DNA from: Allodiplogaster sudhausi
Taxonomy: Eukaryota > Nematoda > Chromadorea > Rhabditida > Diplogasteridae
Direction of reading: 5' to 3'
Assembly: GCA_945643635.1 (NCBI GenBank)
Contig: CALZFC010000007.1
Span: 1,556,501 to 1,620,500 of the forward strand
DNA: 64,000 nt
Below are positions 48,971-59,567 of the stretch, piece after piece (positions within the stretch are counted from its first letter, which is position 1; each line of letters starts with the position of its first letter). The translations under genes and the position numbers were made by a program. Below the pieces are notes generated by a model, which saw nothing but the letters and a program-made list of their open reading frames with translations, was not told the origin of the DNA and did no database searches.

Positions 48971-49908
48971 GGTGAGAGAAAGAGCTTGTAAACGAGGGAG
49001 AGAGAGAGTGTGTGTGTGAGAGAGCGTGAGAGAACTTGAAAAGAGAGAGACAAGGTGACTTGTGAGACTGACAAAACTTCAAAAAGAATATGAGAAAGAG
49101 AGAAGCTGACTAAACCACAGTGAAAATAGAAATAAGACATTAAATAAAATAAGAATAAGTAAGCTTGGGCTGACAGCATTCTCTTCGTTGTCACTAGCTG
49201 GCGGCTCCGCATTCCAGCCGCCTGTTTTTTGCTGCCTACAAATACTTATCTTTCGCCTGTAAATGTTTGTAAATTGCACAAAAATCCCAATTATACTGAA
49301 ATAAATCACACATTTGTTATTTTAAAGAAGATGAATTCCATAATTTGATATTATTTCGGAAGTTTCCTGACCCCGCGATGACTTGGCCAGAGTCCACATT
49401 GCAAAGATGAGTGGAGCAGCAGCAGAAGGAAATCGGAATCTTCTGGAAAGTTGTCGCGATGCAGCGGTCACGAGCAGCCTCAAAGTTATGAAGTGAAACA
49501 GAAAGCATTGAGAGAGAGAAAGAGATAGATAGAGAAGGCAGGAAGAAAAGGAGAAAGAGAGAAAGAAATGGAGTGAGAGAGAAGAGAGAGAGGAAAAAGG
49601 GAGATAGAAAAAGGGAGAGAGAGAGAGCAGACTACCATGCATCTCCAGAGGGAGCAGCCGCTCTTCATGACCTGGAGGACTCCGCCAATCCCAGCTTCGC
49701 CAGCCACGGTCATGTTATAGCAGGAGGCACCCGAGTTGTCACAATTGATTCGATGCTCTCCCATCTTCTGGCCGGACAGCAGATTCAGGCCCTAGAGGGA
49801 AGGGCAACGAAGATCTTCTCTCTTCTCAGGAAGGGGGGAACTGACAGTGTAGCATTCTATGGCCAGAGACGAGGGCAGAAGAAGCAGGAGAAGAACGAGG
49901 AAGAGCAT
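48761..49908 (-). CDS. Secreted Ly6/three-finger-like domain protein, 182 aa
   Basis: Minus-strand exons 49908-49846, 49791-49636, 49478-49372, 49235-49175 and 48922-48761; 549 nt in frame, stop TAG. The signal peptide (MLFLVLLLLLLPSSLA) is followed by one Cys-rich module: ECYT near the start, NCDNSGASCYNMT, SGCSLWRCM, RDRC and a closing CCCSTHLCN. The CC-x(n)-CN ending is the hallmark of Ly6/uPAR-type folds. It is followed by an acidic, Ser/Ala-rich tail (about 75 residues) without a hydrophobic GPI signal, so the product is probably secreted. The second gene of this type at 52 kb shares exon structure and spacing of the Cys residues, indicating tandem duplication. The ligand and role are unknown. 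Confidence 0.75.
48925..49045. repeat. (GA)n tract in the Ly6 intron
   Basis: Pure GA at about 48927-48966, then degenerate GA with a short (GT)n. It abuts the acceptor of the last Ly6 exon and reads (CT)n on the sense strand. Confidence 0.8.
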
Positions 49909-50289
49909 GGCTCTACGATTGTAAGCAGAGCCAAAGAGGGTTGAGATAGATTAGGAAAGAAAAGAAGATGAGCGAGATGATGACAAGGAAGAAACGAGAA
50001 AAAATAGAAGGTTCTTGGGAGAGAAAGCAGGCTGATGATCTCCACAACTCAAGAGAGACATTCGTTTTTCTGTCGTGTACACGCAAAAGAGAGGCAATGA
50101 GACAGTGCTTGTATCCTGCGACTAACAGTTTACATTTCAAGTGATTGACAGCCATTGATGAAGCAGTCAAAACAATCGTTTATCGATCAGAGAGGTGAGC
50201 ACTGCTATTTATATTCTGTCGGAATGTTCACAAACTCGCATTTTAATTAATTGACTCGTATTTGAAGTTTCAGGAAAGTGAAAGTGAGT

Positions 50290-50794
50290 TCAGTAGATAT
50301 CAAAATAGTCTTCGACAGCAGAAACACCTCGTGAAAAAGCGATGTGGATATCAGTTAAAACCAGCGAATCGCTTTCCTCTGAATCCCTCATCGACGTTCG
50401 CGTTATTCCAAGCCTGAAACTCGATTCCATTAGCGCACTTCTAAATCTCTCATTCTCGATTGTTTTAACCTGTTGCATGCGAATCTGCTCTGCCTGATCA
50501 GTGCCCCATCCTCCTTGCTTTCCTTGTCCACCGAGATTGGAGTCAGTCGCCCATCCTCCTAAAAAAGAACTTTTACTTCTTACTTTCCAATCGCATTTCA
50601 TGCACATAAGTATGTAATACATGCCTAATTAGCTGACCTCCACTTCCACCTTGGTTGCTGCCTCCTCCACTGCTCCCTCCTCCGCTGTTGCCTCCTCCGC
50701 TGCTCCCTCCTCCTCGGCTACCTCCGCCGCCACTTCCCCATCCTCAATCCGCATTGTTTAACTCTCACTAAGATATTATTAGCAGATTGTTAGA

Positions 50795-50854
<60 letters not shown>

Positions 50855-51064
50855 CATGAACTGCAATGATAGACAGGGAACGAGAGAAATGGTTTAAAAT
50901 TAAAAAAAAATTGAAAAGAGAGAAATGGTTAAAATTAAATAGAAAACTTGACAATGTTAATATCAGCGAAAGAAAGGAGGATAAACTGACCTCCGGCAGC
51001 GCCTGCTCCTCCGTGCTCGTTGTTGTTTCCTCCCTGTCCGCCTTGGTTTCCTCCACTGCCCACC
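50290..51064 (-). CDS. Glycine-rich protein, 3' part (first exon not found)
   Basis: Three minus-strand exons, 51064-50991, 50742-50638 and 50558-50290, join in phase and end in TGA. The first two encode Gly/Ser/Asn/Gln-rich sequence (GGNQGGQGGNNN, then GGGS repeats) and the third continues GGWATDSNLGGQGKQGGWG before a 60-residue mixed C-terminus ending DYFDIY. The frame is preferred because all three exons are Gly-rich only in this phase. A first exon with start codon must lie upstream (minus-strand sense) but none matching the required phase was found; a short hydrophobic ATG frame near 51332 is a candidate that does not fit. Gly-rich low-complexity proteins next to a secreted tyrosinase suggest a structural matrix role, which is inference. 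Confidence 0.5.
50798..50850. repeat. (GA)n microsatellite in the Gly-rich gene intron
   Basis: A pure GA run of about 50 bp between Gly-rich exons 1 and 2 of the three found. It is (CT)n on the sense strand. Confidence 0.85.
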
Positions 51065-51334
51065 CTGAAAGGATCCTCTCATACATATGTACATGCATAT
51101 GTATAATTCTTATAAGCAACCGAAAAATAAGTGCATGAAAGGCCCAGACCGATCGACTTTACGGGTGCAGTGTGTAAAGCTTAATGTTTATTCATATGAC
51201 ACTTTAAAAGCACGTCATACTGCATTACAGCACCAAAGAACAATCGGAAATACTCGCAGAGAGACTCGTTTTCGTTTCGCAATTATTGTACAAAATATAC
51301 TACGGCAAAAAATAATGCTTGCACGTGCATACCA

Positions 51335-52724
51335 TTAGCCTCTCCTCCTCTCTGCACTCTCTCGCCGCTCCCTTCTCTTTTCTTCTTCCTTTCTCTGTCT
51401 GTCTTCCATGCTTTCTCTGTACTCTCTCTGCTTCTCTTGGAACTCCTTCTTCCTCTGCTCCATTTCCTCCCTCAGTTCCTTTCCTTTTTCCTCAACGTGC
51501 CTCCTGATTTTCTCCCTCTTCTCTTCTCGTTCCTTGGTTTTCTCTTCAATCTTTTTCTTCACTTCTTCTATCTTCTCCTTCCTCCCCATCTTCCTCTGTC
51601 TCTCTTCACTACTGCCTCTGATCTCCCTCTCTATCTCCTCTCTCTTCTCTTCTATCTTCTCTTGGTACTTCTTTCTATTCTCCTCTGCATTCCTCTTCAC
51701 CTCTTCCACCTTTCTCTTCGCCTCCTTCAGCTTCTCTTCATTTCTTTTTGTGACCTCTGCCACTTTCTCTGCGATCTCCTTTCTTTTCCTCTCAGGCGAT
51801 GGTACAAGAGTGAATTTCTCCGCAGCTGGCAAGGCAGAAGGGTTGATGCATGAGCCTCTCTGGCCATCCCATGGAGAGTAGCCCATCCACAGGGCCGCGA
51901 AGTAGAGATACTCTCCGGACTTGGTCCAGAACGTCTCCCAGAGAGAAAAGGGAGCAGAGAGAGAACCTCTCTCTGCTCCCTTTTCTTCTTCTCCTTCATC
52001 TTCAGTCCGACTTCGGAAGAAGAGGAGACTTTCTCGTCTTCGGTGGCGATCTCCCATGCAGTTCTGGCAAGTGCAGAGACGAGTCCGTCATCGTCGTCTT
52101 CTCCTCTTCTTCCTCTCCTCCACCTGTTTCCATTTTCTCTCTCCTCTGTGCATTTTACAACCCAGGGTACAAACTAAATATAAATACATTTGTGGCAAAG
52201 AAGAATAAGAAGAAATGCACGAGGAACAGACTAACTGAGGATTGCCGGCAGTGTTGCAGCGGTCAGAAGAGCAGCAGCAGAGAGACACCGGAATGCCTTG
52301 GAAGGTGGTCGAGATGCAGCGATCTGATGCCAACTGAATGGGAAGATCTTGGTAGGAGAGAGAGAGAACGAGAGGGAGAGGGAGAGAGAGGGAGCGAGAG
52401 TACGAGAGAACGAGAGAGAGCGCGTGCGAGAGAAGAGTTATTCTAACCATGCATCTCCACGTGGAGCAGCCTCCCTTGACGGCATCGATGAGGAAATAAG
52501 CAGAGGCAGTCATCGTGTAGCATTGATCACGCCAGCCACTGCACTTCGTCGTCGACGTGCCAGTCGAGCCACTCGCCAGAAGCCGATATCCCTGAGGGAT
52601 GAGTCAACTCTATCCCCGTTCTCTCTCTCTTCTCTCTCTCTCTCTTCTCTCTCTCTCTCTTCTCTCTCTCTCACTCTCTCTTCTCTCTCTCTCTCGCTCT
52701 CCCTCCTCTCTCCTCTCTTTCTCC

Positions 52725-52773
<49 letters not shown>

Positions 52774-52856
52774 AGACTAACGTCATAGCAGTCCAAGGCG
52801 TTCAGTTTTACGACTACGGTTGCCAATGCAATAATGGCGACTTCGTGTAACAACAT
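51335..52856 (-). CDS. Ly6-like domain fused to a long charged helix, 332 aa
   Basis: Minus-strand exons 52856-52782, 52591-52448, 52333-52236, 52063-51967 and 51919-51335; 999 nt in frame, stop TAA. A signal peptide (MLLHEVAIIALATVVVKLNA) leads into a Ly6-type module: DCYD, KCSGWRDQCYTMT, GGCSTWRCM, RCISTTF and CCCSSDRCN. This parallels the Ly6 gene at 49 kb exon for exon. Next come an acidic linker, an aromatic stretch (SGEYLYFAALWMGYSPW) and about 150 residues of almost uninterrupted Glu/Lys/Arg (RKRKEIAEKVAEVTKR and on), probably a single alpha helix or coiled coil. The first three exons are secure; the 52063 and 51919 acceptors were picked by phase and pyrimidine tract and are less certain. 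Alternative acceptors would give a short basic tail and leave the helix as a separate transcript. Confidence 0.6.
52618..52768. repeat. (CT)n tract in the first Ly6-fusion intron
   Basis: CT-rich microsatellite with pure runs at both ends. Unlike most intronic tracts in this window it is GA on the host gene's sense strand. Confidence 0.8.
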
Positions 52857-54863
52857 GATTACCTTGAAAGAAATCATAATTTCCAGAAATGGTCTTTCTT
52901 TATCGAAAAGCATGCGTTGAATAATTTCCAAATTTACATCAACAAAAATCAGACGGGAAGTTTGTTGCATGATTGAAAATATGTACAGGCAAGGCCATTG
53001 GTCCTACTTCCGTACTCTCGCAGAAGTGAGGAACAATGGGTTGCTGTTAAAAACAGCCATTAGTAAAAGATTGAAGAAAAAAGAGCGGGAAATAAATCCT
53101 ATCACGTTGGAAATGCGGTGAGCTCACACCTTCACGCGTAGTTTGTCCAATTTGAAATTGCGGTAAAGTTAGAGGAGCACTGCTCCCCTTCTCTCTTCCT
53201 CTTCTTTTCCTGCACTTTCTCCGTCCTGTCCCTTCCCTCTCATCTGCTCCTTTTCACTCCCTACAACACGGTCACATCTGCAATCTATTGCCTTCAACTT
53301 TCTTGCGTCTCGTTATTTCTGCCAGTCTCTTACTCTCTTCTCCGCTCTCATGCTGTTGTAATACTGCAGAACGCTATTTCCCGTAGACAAATAATTCCGA
53401 AGATACATCATGTTAACCAAAATATATACACATTTATTTATCTACAAGAGAAATAGTGTATGGAAAGTGAGAGTTAGAGATAATTCCTTAGTCGCTTAGA
53501 AGATATTCCAGCTCACAAGTGACTCACTCTCCCTTGTTGACAATGCTGATCCATTTCCACCCCTGAAAATACAAGACTTGTCGGGAGACTGCTGCTTTAT
53601 TCTTGTGATGACTCACGTCTCCTCTTTTCGATTCCCGGACAAGTGCTCAGGAAAGAGATTCACTCCACATCATCTGTACAACAAACAGGTTGCTACTCTC
53701 CGAAGTTGTGCATGACTATTGGGGAATCTTAAGGATAGCTCGCTTATACAACCGATCTTTCCATCTTCCTATATAAGAAATTCACATGGAGCATCTCTCA
53801 TCTCGCAAAATATCAGTAGTAAAATCGAGTAAATTCCTAGTTGGGGAAGAGCATGCGATCGAGGGAGGCGGTTGATAACTTGAGAGAAGTTGACCGAGAA
53901 GAAGGGGAAGGTAAGATAGAACGGAGACACGGATATAGCGGAGAGGAATAGCGTGGAGGAGAGAAGGGAAGAGAAATCGGAGAGAAGAGAGAGGAGGAGA
54001 TATCGGAGAGAAGAGAGGGGAGGAGATATCGGAGAGGAAAGAGGGGAGGAGAGAAGAGAGGGGAGGCTTCTACGGCCGCGGCAGAGAATACAAGGACATG
54101 ACAGATAACTCTGCGTGTTTCTACTCACTGATGCGTACACAGTACGAATTCGTTTCGCCAGAGGAAGCAAACTGATTAACAGCGAAAACGAGAAGAATTA
54201 ACAGCCACAATGTACACAACGCTAGGGAGGATAAGCGGTAACAACTCAAATCTCCTTCATCTATAACCTATCGGCATTACACACGTATTTTTGTCTTTTC
54301 TAGCCGTTTTACTCTTTTTTTGTTGTTGCAATTTTCAATGCTTATTAGGAGGACATTCTGCTTGATCACAATAAAACATAATTATAACATGCAATAAATA
54401 TGTCTTCTAAAGCAGAACATGCACTATGAACGAATGCTAAAAAGAGAAAAGCGATAAAACTAGCCGCAGTCCCTATCCACAACTGCCCACTCTCATTCTT
54501 GACCTGCCAATTTTGGTTGTGAAAAGCACAGAAGGGCAGTGCCAACATCTTAGAAAAGCTGACAAATATATAGATATATAACAGAAAAGGATGCTCAGAT
54601 CACATACATTTCTAAATTGAGCAATTTTAGCAGCTGAAAGCTCGCTGTCTCTAACATGACCTAATTATACGAACAAATGAAGAATAACAAAACTTTTCCA
54701 AAACGTGGCAAAGATAAAACGGACTGTAAAACATATGAAATTTAAGAGGAAGAAAGAAAAATAAACAGAGAGTAAAAGAGAGGGATTGAGAACTAGAAGA
54801 TAAAAATGGGAGGAAAAAAAAGAATAATGGGGGAAATGACTAGCTCCGCTATCCTTCCCTCCT
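52857..54863. other. Intergenic, Ly6-fusion gene / EDC4
   Basis: About 2 kb with no supported gene. A minus-strand 60-codon frame at 54366-54548 has one hydrophobic stretch and a start codon but no splice or homology support. The promoter of the Ly6-fusion gene should lie just above 52856, and the EDC4 3' UTR below 54864. Confidence 0.45.
53940..54070. repeat. About 30-bp purine minisatellite (ggagatatcggag units)
   Basis: Three to four copies of a unit containing gaggagatatcggagag followed by agaagagagggg, with small length changes. Confidence 0.75.
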
Positions 54864-57800
54864 TCACTTCAGCGCTTTCGCTGCCAGTTGCTTGATAACT
54901 CTTGCTTGTCTTTTCATCTGCGAGTTCGGGCTGCGGAGTTGGAGTTCTAAACAAAAGATGAAGAAGGACTATATGAAAGAAAATGATGGAATAAAAGGAA
55001 ACCTTCGAGGGCGTCGCTGATAACACTCCTAACACGAGGGACATGCACAGCTATGGTCTCGTCACTCGGCCGCACTTCCTCCAGAATGTGTTCCATGTAT
55101 CTGAATCAACTTCCCCTTCACATCCACTTCCAAGAAGATCAAATTGAAGCTGCACAACCTGAACTTTAGGTCGGTCTCAACTTCGAGATGATAGGAGAGT
55201 TGCTGGAGGAGAGAGAGCAGAACTGGCTGAGAGAGGCCGCTGCCGCCTGCTTCACAATCATCAATTCACCCTCTTCCCAAAGACAGGAAGCAAAAGCACA
55301 AACCAGAGCCGAAGAGCTCGTCAGGGTCAACATTTTTGCACACAAACTCCAGCACGGATTCATCTGCTTGATTGAGTACCTGAATATTTCTGTCTGAAAT
55401 CTTTTTTTCTTGAAAGAAAATAAATAAAGGAAACAAATATATAAAAAAAACGTACAATAAAAAGCGAGCAACGACAGTTAAACCGAATCCCCATTCAATT
55501 GCTGTCATTAAACTCGATCACTTCGTCACTGAAGAATAAGAACTGACTGACGTTTTCAAATGCGAGTTGAATTTGACGGTTCTTAATGAGAATGAGAAGA
55601 GATTGACGATCTTGACAAAGCGGAGCAGGAGTTGAGGCTACCGTAGTCGCAAGAGTTGCGGCTTGAAGCATTCTCACCTGCACGAAATGCTCTGTGAAAG
55701 AGAAGAAGCATACAGAAGGCGAAATTAAAGATGTACTTGAGCGAGGTACTGGTTGAGGCCTTCTTTGAATTGCTCGTTGATTTGCTTGAAGAGAAGGCCA
55801 CAAGTTCGCTCGACGGTTGGAATTATAGTGGAAGTCACGGCTTCCTTACATCTCTCCGCAACTCTTGCTGTTAGAGCCTCCGATCCAAGCTGAAATTCAT
55901 TCGATCAGTACAGCCATTACCGTAAACTATCATAAACATAAGAAAAGTGAGTCCCCACCTTGTGATTAGCCTGTATGCTGTTTTCAACTGCGAGACTATT
56001 CTCATTGAGTGCATTCCGTACAACTCGGATGGTCTCTCCCCGACTCGTCTCTATCAGATCAGAGATATTCGCCAGTAAGCGATCTTCACGTAGCGAGAAT
56101 TCATCCTCTGCCAATTAGTAATGTACATATAAATGTATCAAACAATAAAAATAAAGAGAGAAACGGACTGAATTGCTGAAGAAGAGAGAGAATGCTCTGA
56201 TTGGTAACTGAAGCCCTTCTCTCCTCTTCTGCTCTTTCCATTTTATGCGTCAGTTGTTCGATCTGCAAAGTGACTACAATTACATGATAAGGCTAGTCTT
56301 CCACTGTCCATGCCTCTTGTATACATCAGTTCATGTTAACTTTTCTCGGTCTTCCATCCAATCACTGCCAAAGCGTGTGATCAATCAAATGAACCTTCTC
56401 ATTGAGCTGCTCAATCTTGTCAACGAGTGCCTCAAAGTGTTCGTTCTGCTTGTCGAGGAAGGCAGAAGTGTCTGCGGGAGGCGGTTGGAAGTGTTCTCCA
56501 CTCGAAGAAGGAGCCATCTGGGGATTGGCAGAGGATGGAGAGGGCATCACTCCAAGAGCAGACAGCAGCTCCATCTGGCTGCAATCAATTCCTCTTATTA
56601 CCGTACACAGCCAGTTCTTATGCAGTTCATATTTGACAAGATATACAGTAGAAGAGTAATCCGTCTATAGACTCAATACAGATAATTCACCTCATTCATC
56701 CTTCAAAAAACCTTTCCTCGCATACCTTTCCCTTGCAGCACGAAGCAAGGAGTCAGATGGATGGGACTCGCGTGGTTCACTCTTGTCCAGGCTCACATCC
56801 AAGAGAAGGACACTCTTTGGGGAGATCGCTACTAGAGAGACGTGCACCTCAATTCAATTCCTAATTATTATTGATTGTACCCAACAGAAATAATAAAATG
56901 CGGACTTCTGCCGGTTTCGTTCCTGAGCTTCCGGTTGCAGTTGGAGATGTTATCTCCTCTTCGTCATCGAACGAAAGGTCTGAATATCAAAAGTCTAACG
57001 ATAAGCTTACAAAATTGAAATTAAAAGTGCAACATTAAATGTTCGAACCCGCAGGCTCAGCATCCTTGACATCGAATGGAGCAACAGCCACTAGAGGGTG
57101 GTAGAAGCATATTTGAGTGATGGAAGAGAAGAGAGGAGCACCTGTCGAGTAGTCGAGCTCCACGCAAAACATATTCTGTAAAGTAAAATGCACGTTCTTT
57201 GTAAAGAATAAGGGAAAAGGGTTAAACAAATATTTAAAAAAAAAGGGAAAGATAAAGGAAACCAACAGCTCCGTCAATATCGATAAGATAAATGTAGCGA
57301 GAGTGTGGGTCGGTGTGCACAGTAAACCTGACAAGACAAGAGAGATCAGAAACAGCCCAGACATTTCAGAATTATTCATAAAAAGAAGAGGAACAAAAGA
57401 GAAAAGACGAACTTGCTCAAGTTGAGCGGAGAATCCAGTTTGAGTCGTCCAATGCATGTCCAATTCTCGCATTCAAAGAGACAAAGAGACCTTCCCTCCG
57501 AGTCGGCCGCCACACAGAAACGCCAGAATTGTTCACTGGAGGAAAAAGAATAAACTCTGTCATTCTACATTTTTTAGTCTCTTACAGTGCATTAATATTG
57601 TCAAGGAAGAAGAGATCGCGCAGAGGAAATCCCATCTGAGGATTCCAATTGTGGGCGAATCTCAGCTCATTCGAGTCGATAATGTAGAAAGAGACGAGGC
57701 CGGAGGAGTCTGCGATAGCAACTGCCGTGGCATCAGGGGAAAGGCACAGGGCTGTCACTTCCTGAAAGTCACTTTCAGCTGTTTTGACAACTCAGACAAA

Positions 57801-59044
57801 ATTAACCTTTAAATGAAAATATTAAAAACACTGACATGTTCAATAGAGACGGAAAGCACGGCCCCCTCCACTTTCCTAGCTTCACTCAGATTCAATTCCA
57901 CTTGAGATTCCTTAGCTGCCTTCAACGTGCTTAAGTTGATTACGTGCACATCACGACCCTGAAATGACATGTTTCTACAGTTAGACTGGCCAATTCAAAT
58001 TAATATGAAAGGCACAGATAAAAAAAACACTATTTAATGCTTAATAATACAATCCCCACGCCCTATTGTTGCACCAAATCGAATAGAATATGGAATACGC
58101 AAGAACTTACAAACGTCACGGCCAACAGGTTGAGTTGATCGCTTGGATCAGAATCCTCGGGAATATACGGGCACCAGGTGAAGCGAGGCCGCGAGGGCGG
58201 AGCTTGCTTCTCTTTCTCATCTTCACTTTTATCATCTCCTTTGCCATCCGTCCAAATAATGTTCAGAAATTTCTCTCTATAAACAAGAACTTATTTCACT
58301 GCAAAGGGAAACATTTCTAAAGTATTAGCCTTGCGGAAACTGACATTGTACAAGTCTCGTGAACGTGATAAACATAAAGGTTGCAATCACTATCGAGAAC
58401 AGCCAGCAAGCTTGTGAGCCGGGACCATTGAACATCCACAATCGGCCTTCGGAATCCCTGAAATATATAGGCATATTTTAAAACTCATAAACAACTAGTG
58501 TTAAGAAAACAGTGAATAGTCTGTTTCTACCTTTATTAGTTGTCTATTTCTCGTTTCCCTTTCCATGACACGGACAGCCTCCCCAGTCGCTTCATGGCAA
58601 ATTCGATACGCAATCAAGTTGCCTTGGACTGCGAGCAGACGATCAGCGTAGGAACGCACCTGCAAAAGGCAAGAACTATAGTTATATCCCAAAAAGAACC
58701 GCGAACCAACAGAATGGATAGCAAGGGATAGTTCTAACATTCGAGATGTCCCATTTGTAATCGCTGAGCATGCGAGACTGAACACGGGAAGAGTCTCTCT
58801 CTCGGGAGTGGTGGTCTGCCTCGAGTGTCAGATGGACATTCTTCCCAGCAGCAAAACGGATCGGTTGATCAGACGCATTCAGGGCACTGAGACATTTAGA
58901 TATTAAACAATTGTATTTAAGCTTGTAATTATAATATCAGCTGAGAGAATGAATAAGCACATTTCTCCATTAGTGACATTAAGATGGTGCTCACTATTTC
59001 TCCGTCATTGATAGCTGATCCACTGTTAGGAGAAGGTCCCCCAT
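54864..59044 (-). CDS. EDC4: EDC4/Ge-1, enhancer of mRNA decapping, 819 aa
   Basis: Twenty-one minus-strand exons: 59044-58995, 58886-58739, 58659-58531, 58457-58345, 58276-58111, 57958-57836, 57761-57586, 57535-57413, 57327-57267, 57175-57049, 56979-56906, 56847-56726, 56578-56395, 56262-56169, 56107-55959, 55889-55737, 55677-55552, 55379-55304, 55249-55165, 55100-55003, 54946-54864; 2460 nt in frame. The N-terminal half is a WD40-like propeller (LIAYRI, VRVMERETRNRQLIKGF, TWCPYIPED, ALCLSPDATAVAIAD, WTCIGRLKLD). The C-terminal half is helical (NEHFEALVDKIEQLNEK, MERAEEERRAS) and ends with the Ge-1 domain (SQPVLLSLLQQLSYHLEVET, then a short basic C-terminus). EDC4 scaffolds DCP1/DCP2 in P-bodies and promotes decapping. 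It is much shorter than vertebrate EDC4 (about 1400 aa), mostly through a reduced Ser-rich linker. Confidence 0.93.
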
Positions 59045-59567
59045 CCTCCGTTTACCTGTAATAACAACACCTCCGAGATGAAGAAGTGGTAAGCAAGGGA
59101 AAGGTGCAAACAATATCACGGGTACTCAACGCGGTTGCACTCTTTTCCGGCGCGGTATCGTTGCGTTTGACATTTTGTTGTAAAACATTTGGCAACATGC
59201 CAGAATTGGAAGTTGAAAAAATTTCTGTGTGAGGCCACACAACCGCTGACGCGACCGCTACCGCGTTCAAGTATACCACTTCTTTTTATGCGTGGGTGCA
59301 CGCAACAGATTGATGACCATTCAATGTGGATTAAAGATATTTTTATACAATACTGGTTATTTTTATTTGAAAAATAAAAAATTATTTACGTCGTTCCGAG
59401 AAAATAGCTCCGCTGAATGAATAATAATCTAATTGTTCTGAGTATTCAACTGTCGTGATAGGTGCATTTCACGAATTATGGACGCGTCCCAATCAATGCA
59501 TACAGCGAGTATTTCCGTATTTCCCTTGTGATCGTTTCACACTGCCCGTTGTAGGAAAGCACTGTCG
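59045..59567. promoter_or_regulatory. Divergent promoter region, EDC4 / zinc-finger gene
   Basis: About 520 bp between opposite start codons. It contains Y-rich and AT-rich DNA. A splice acceptor (gttgtag) at about 59555 just before the zinc-finger ATG and an ATG-plus-donor at 59479-59509 suggest an upstream exon, though its phase does not fit coding use. Confidence 0.4.

Noticed and set aside
54366..54548. 60-codon minus-strand frame with one hydrophobic segment
   Set aside because: No signal context, splice sites or conservation evidence; AT-rich DNA often gives such frames.
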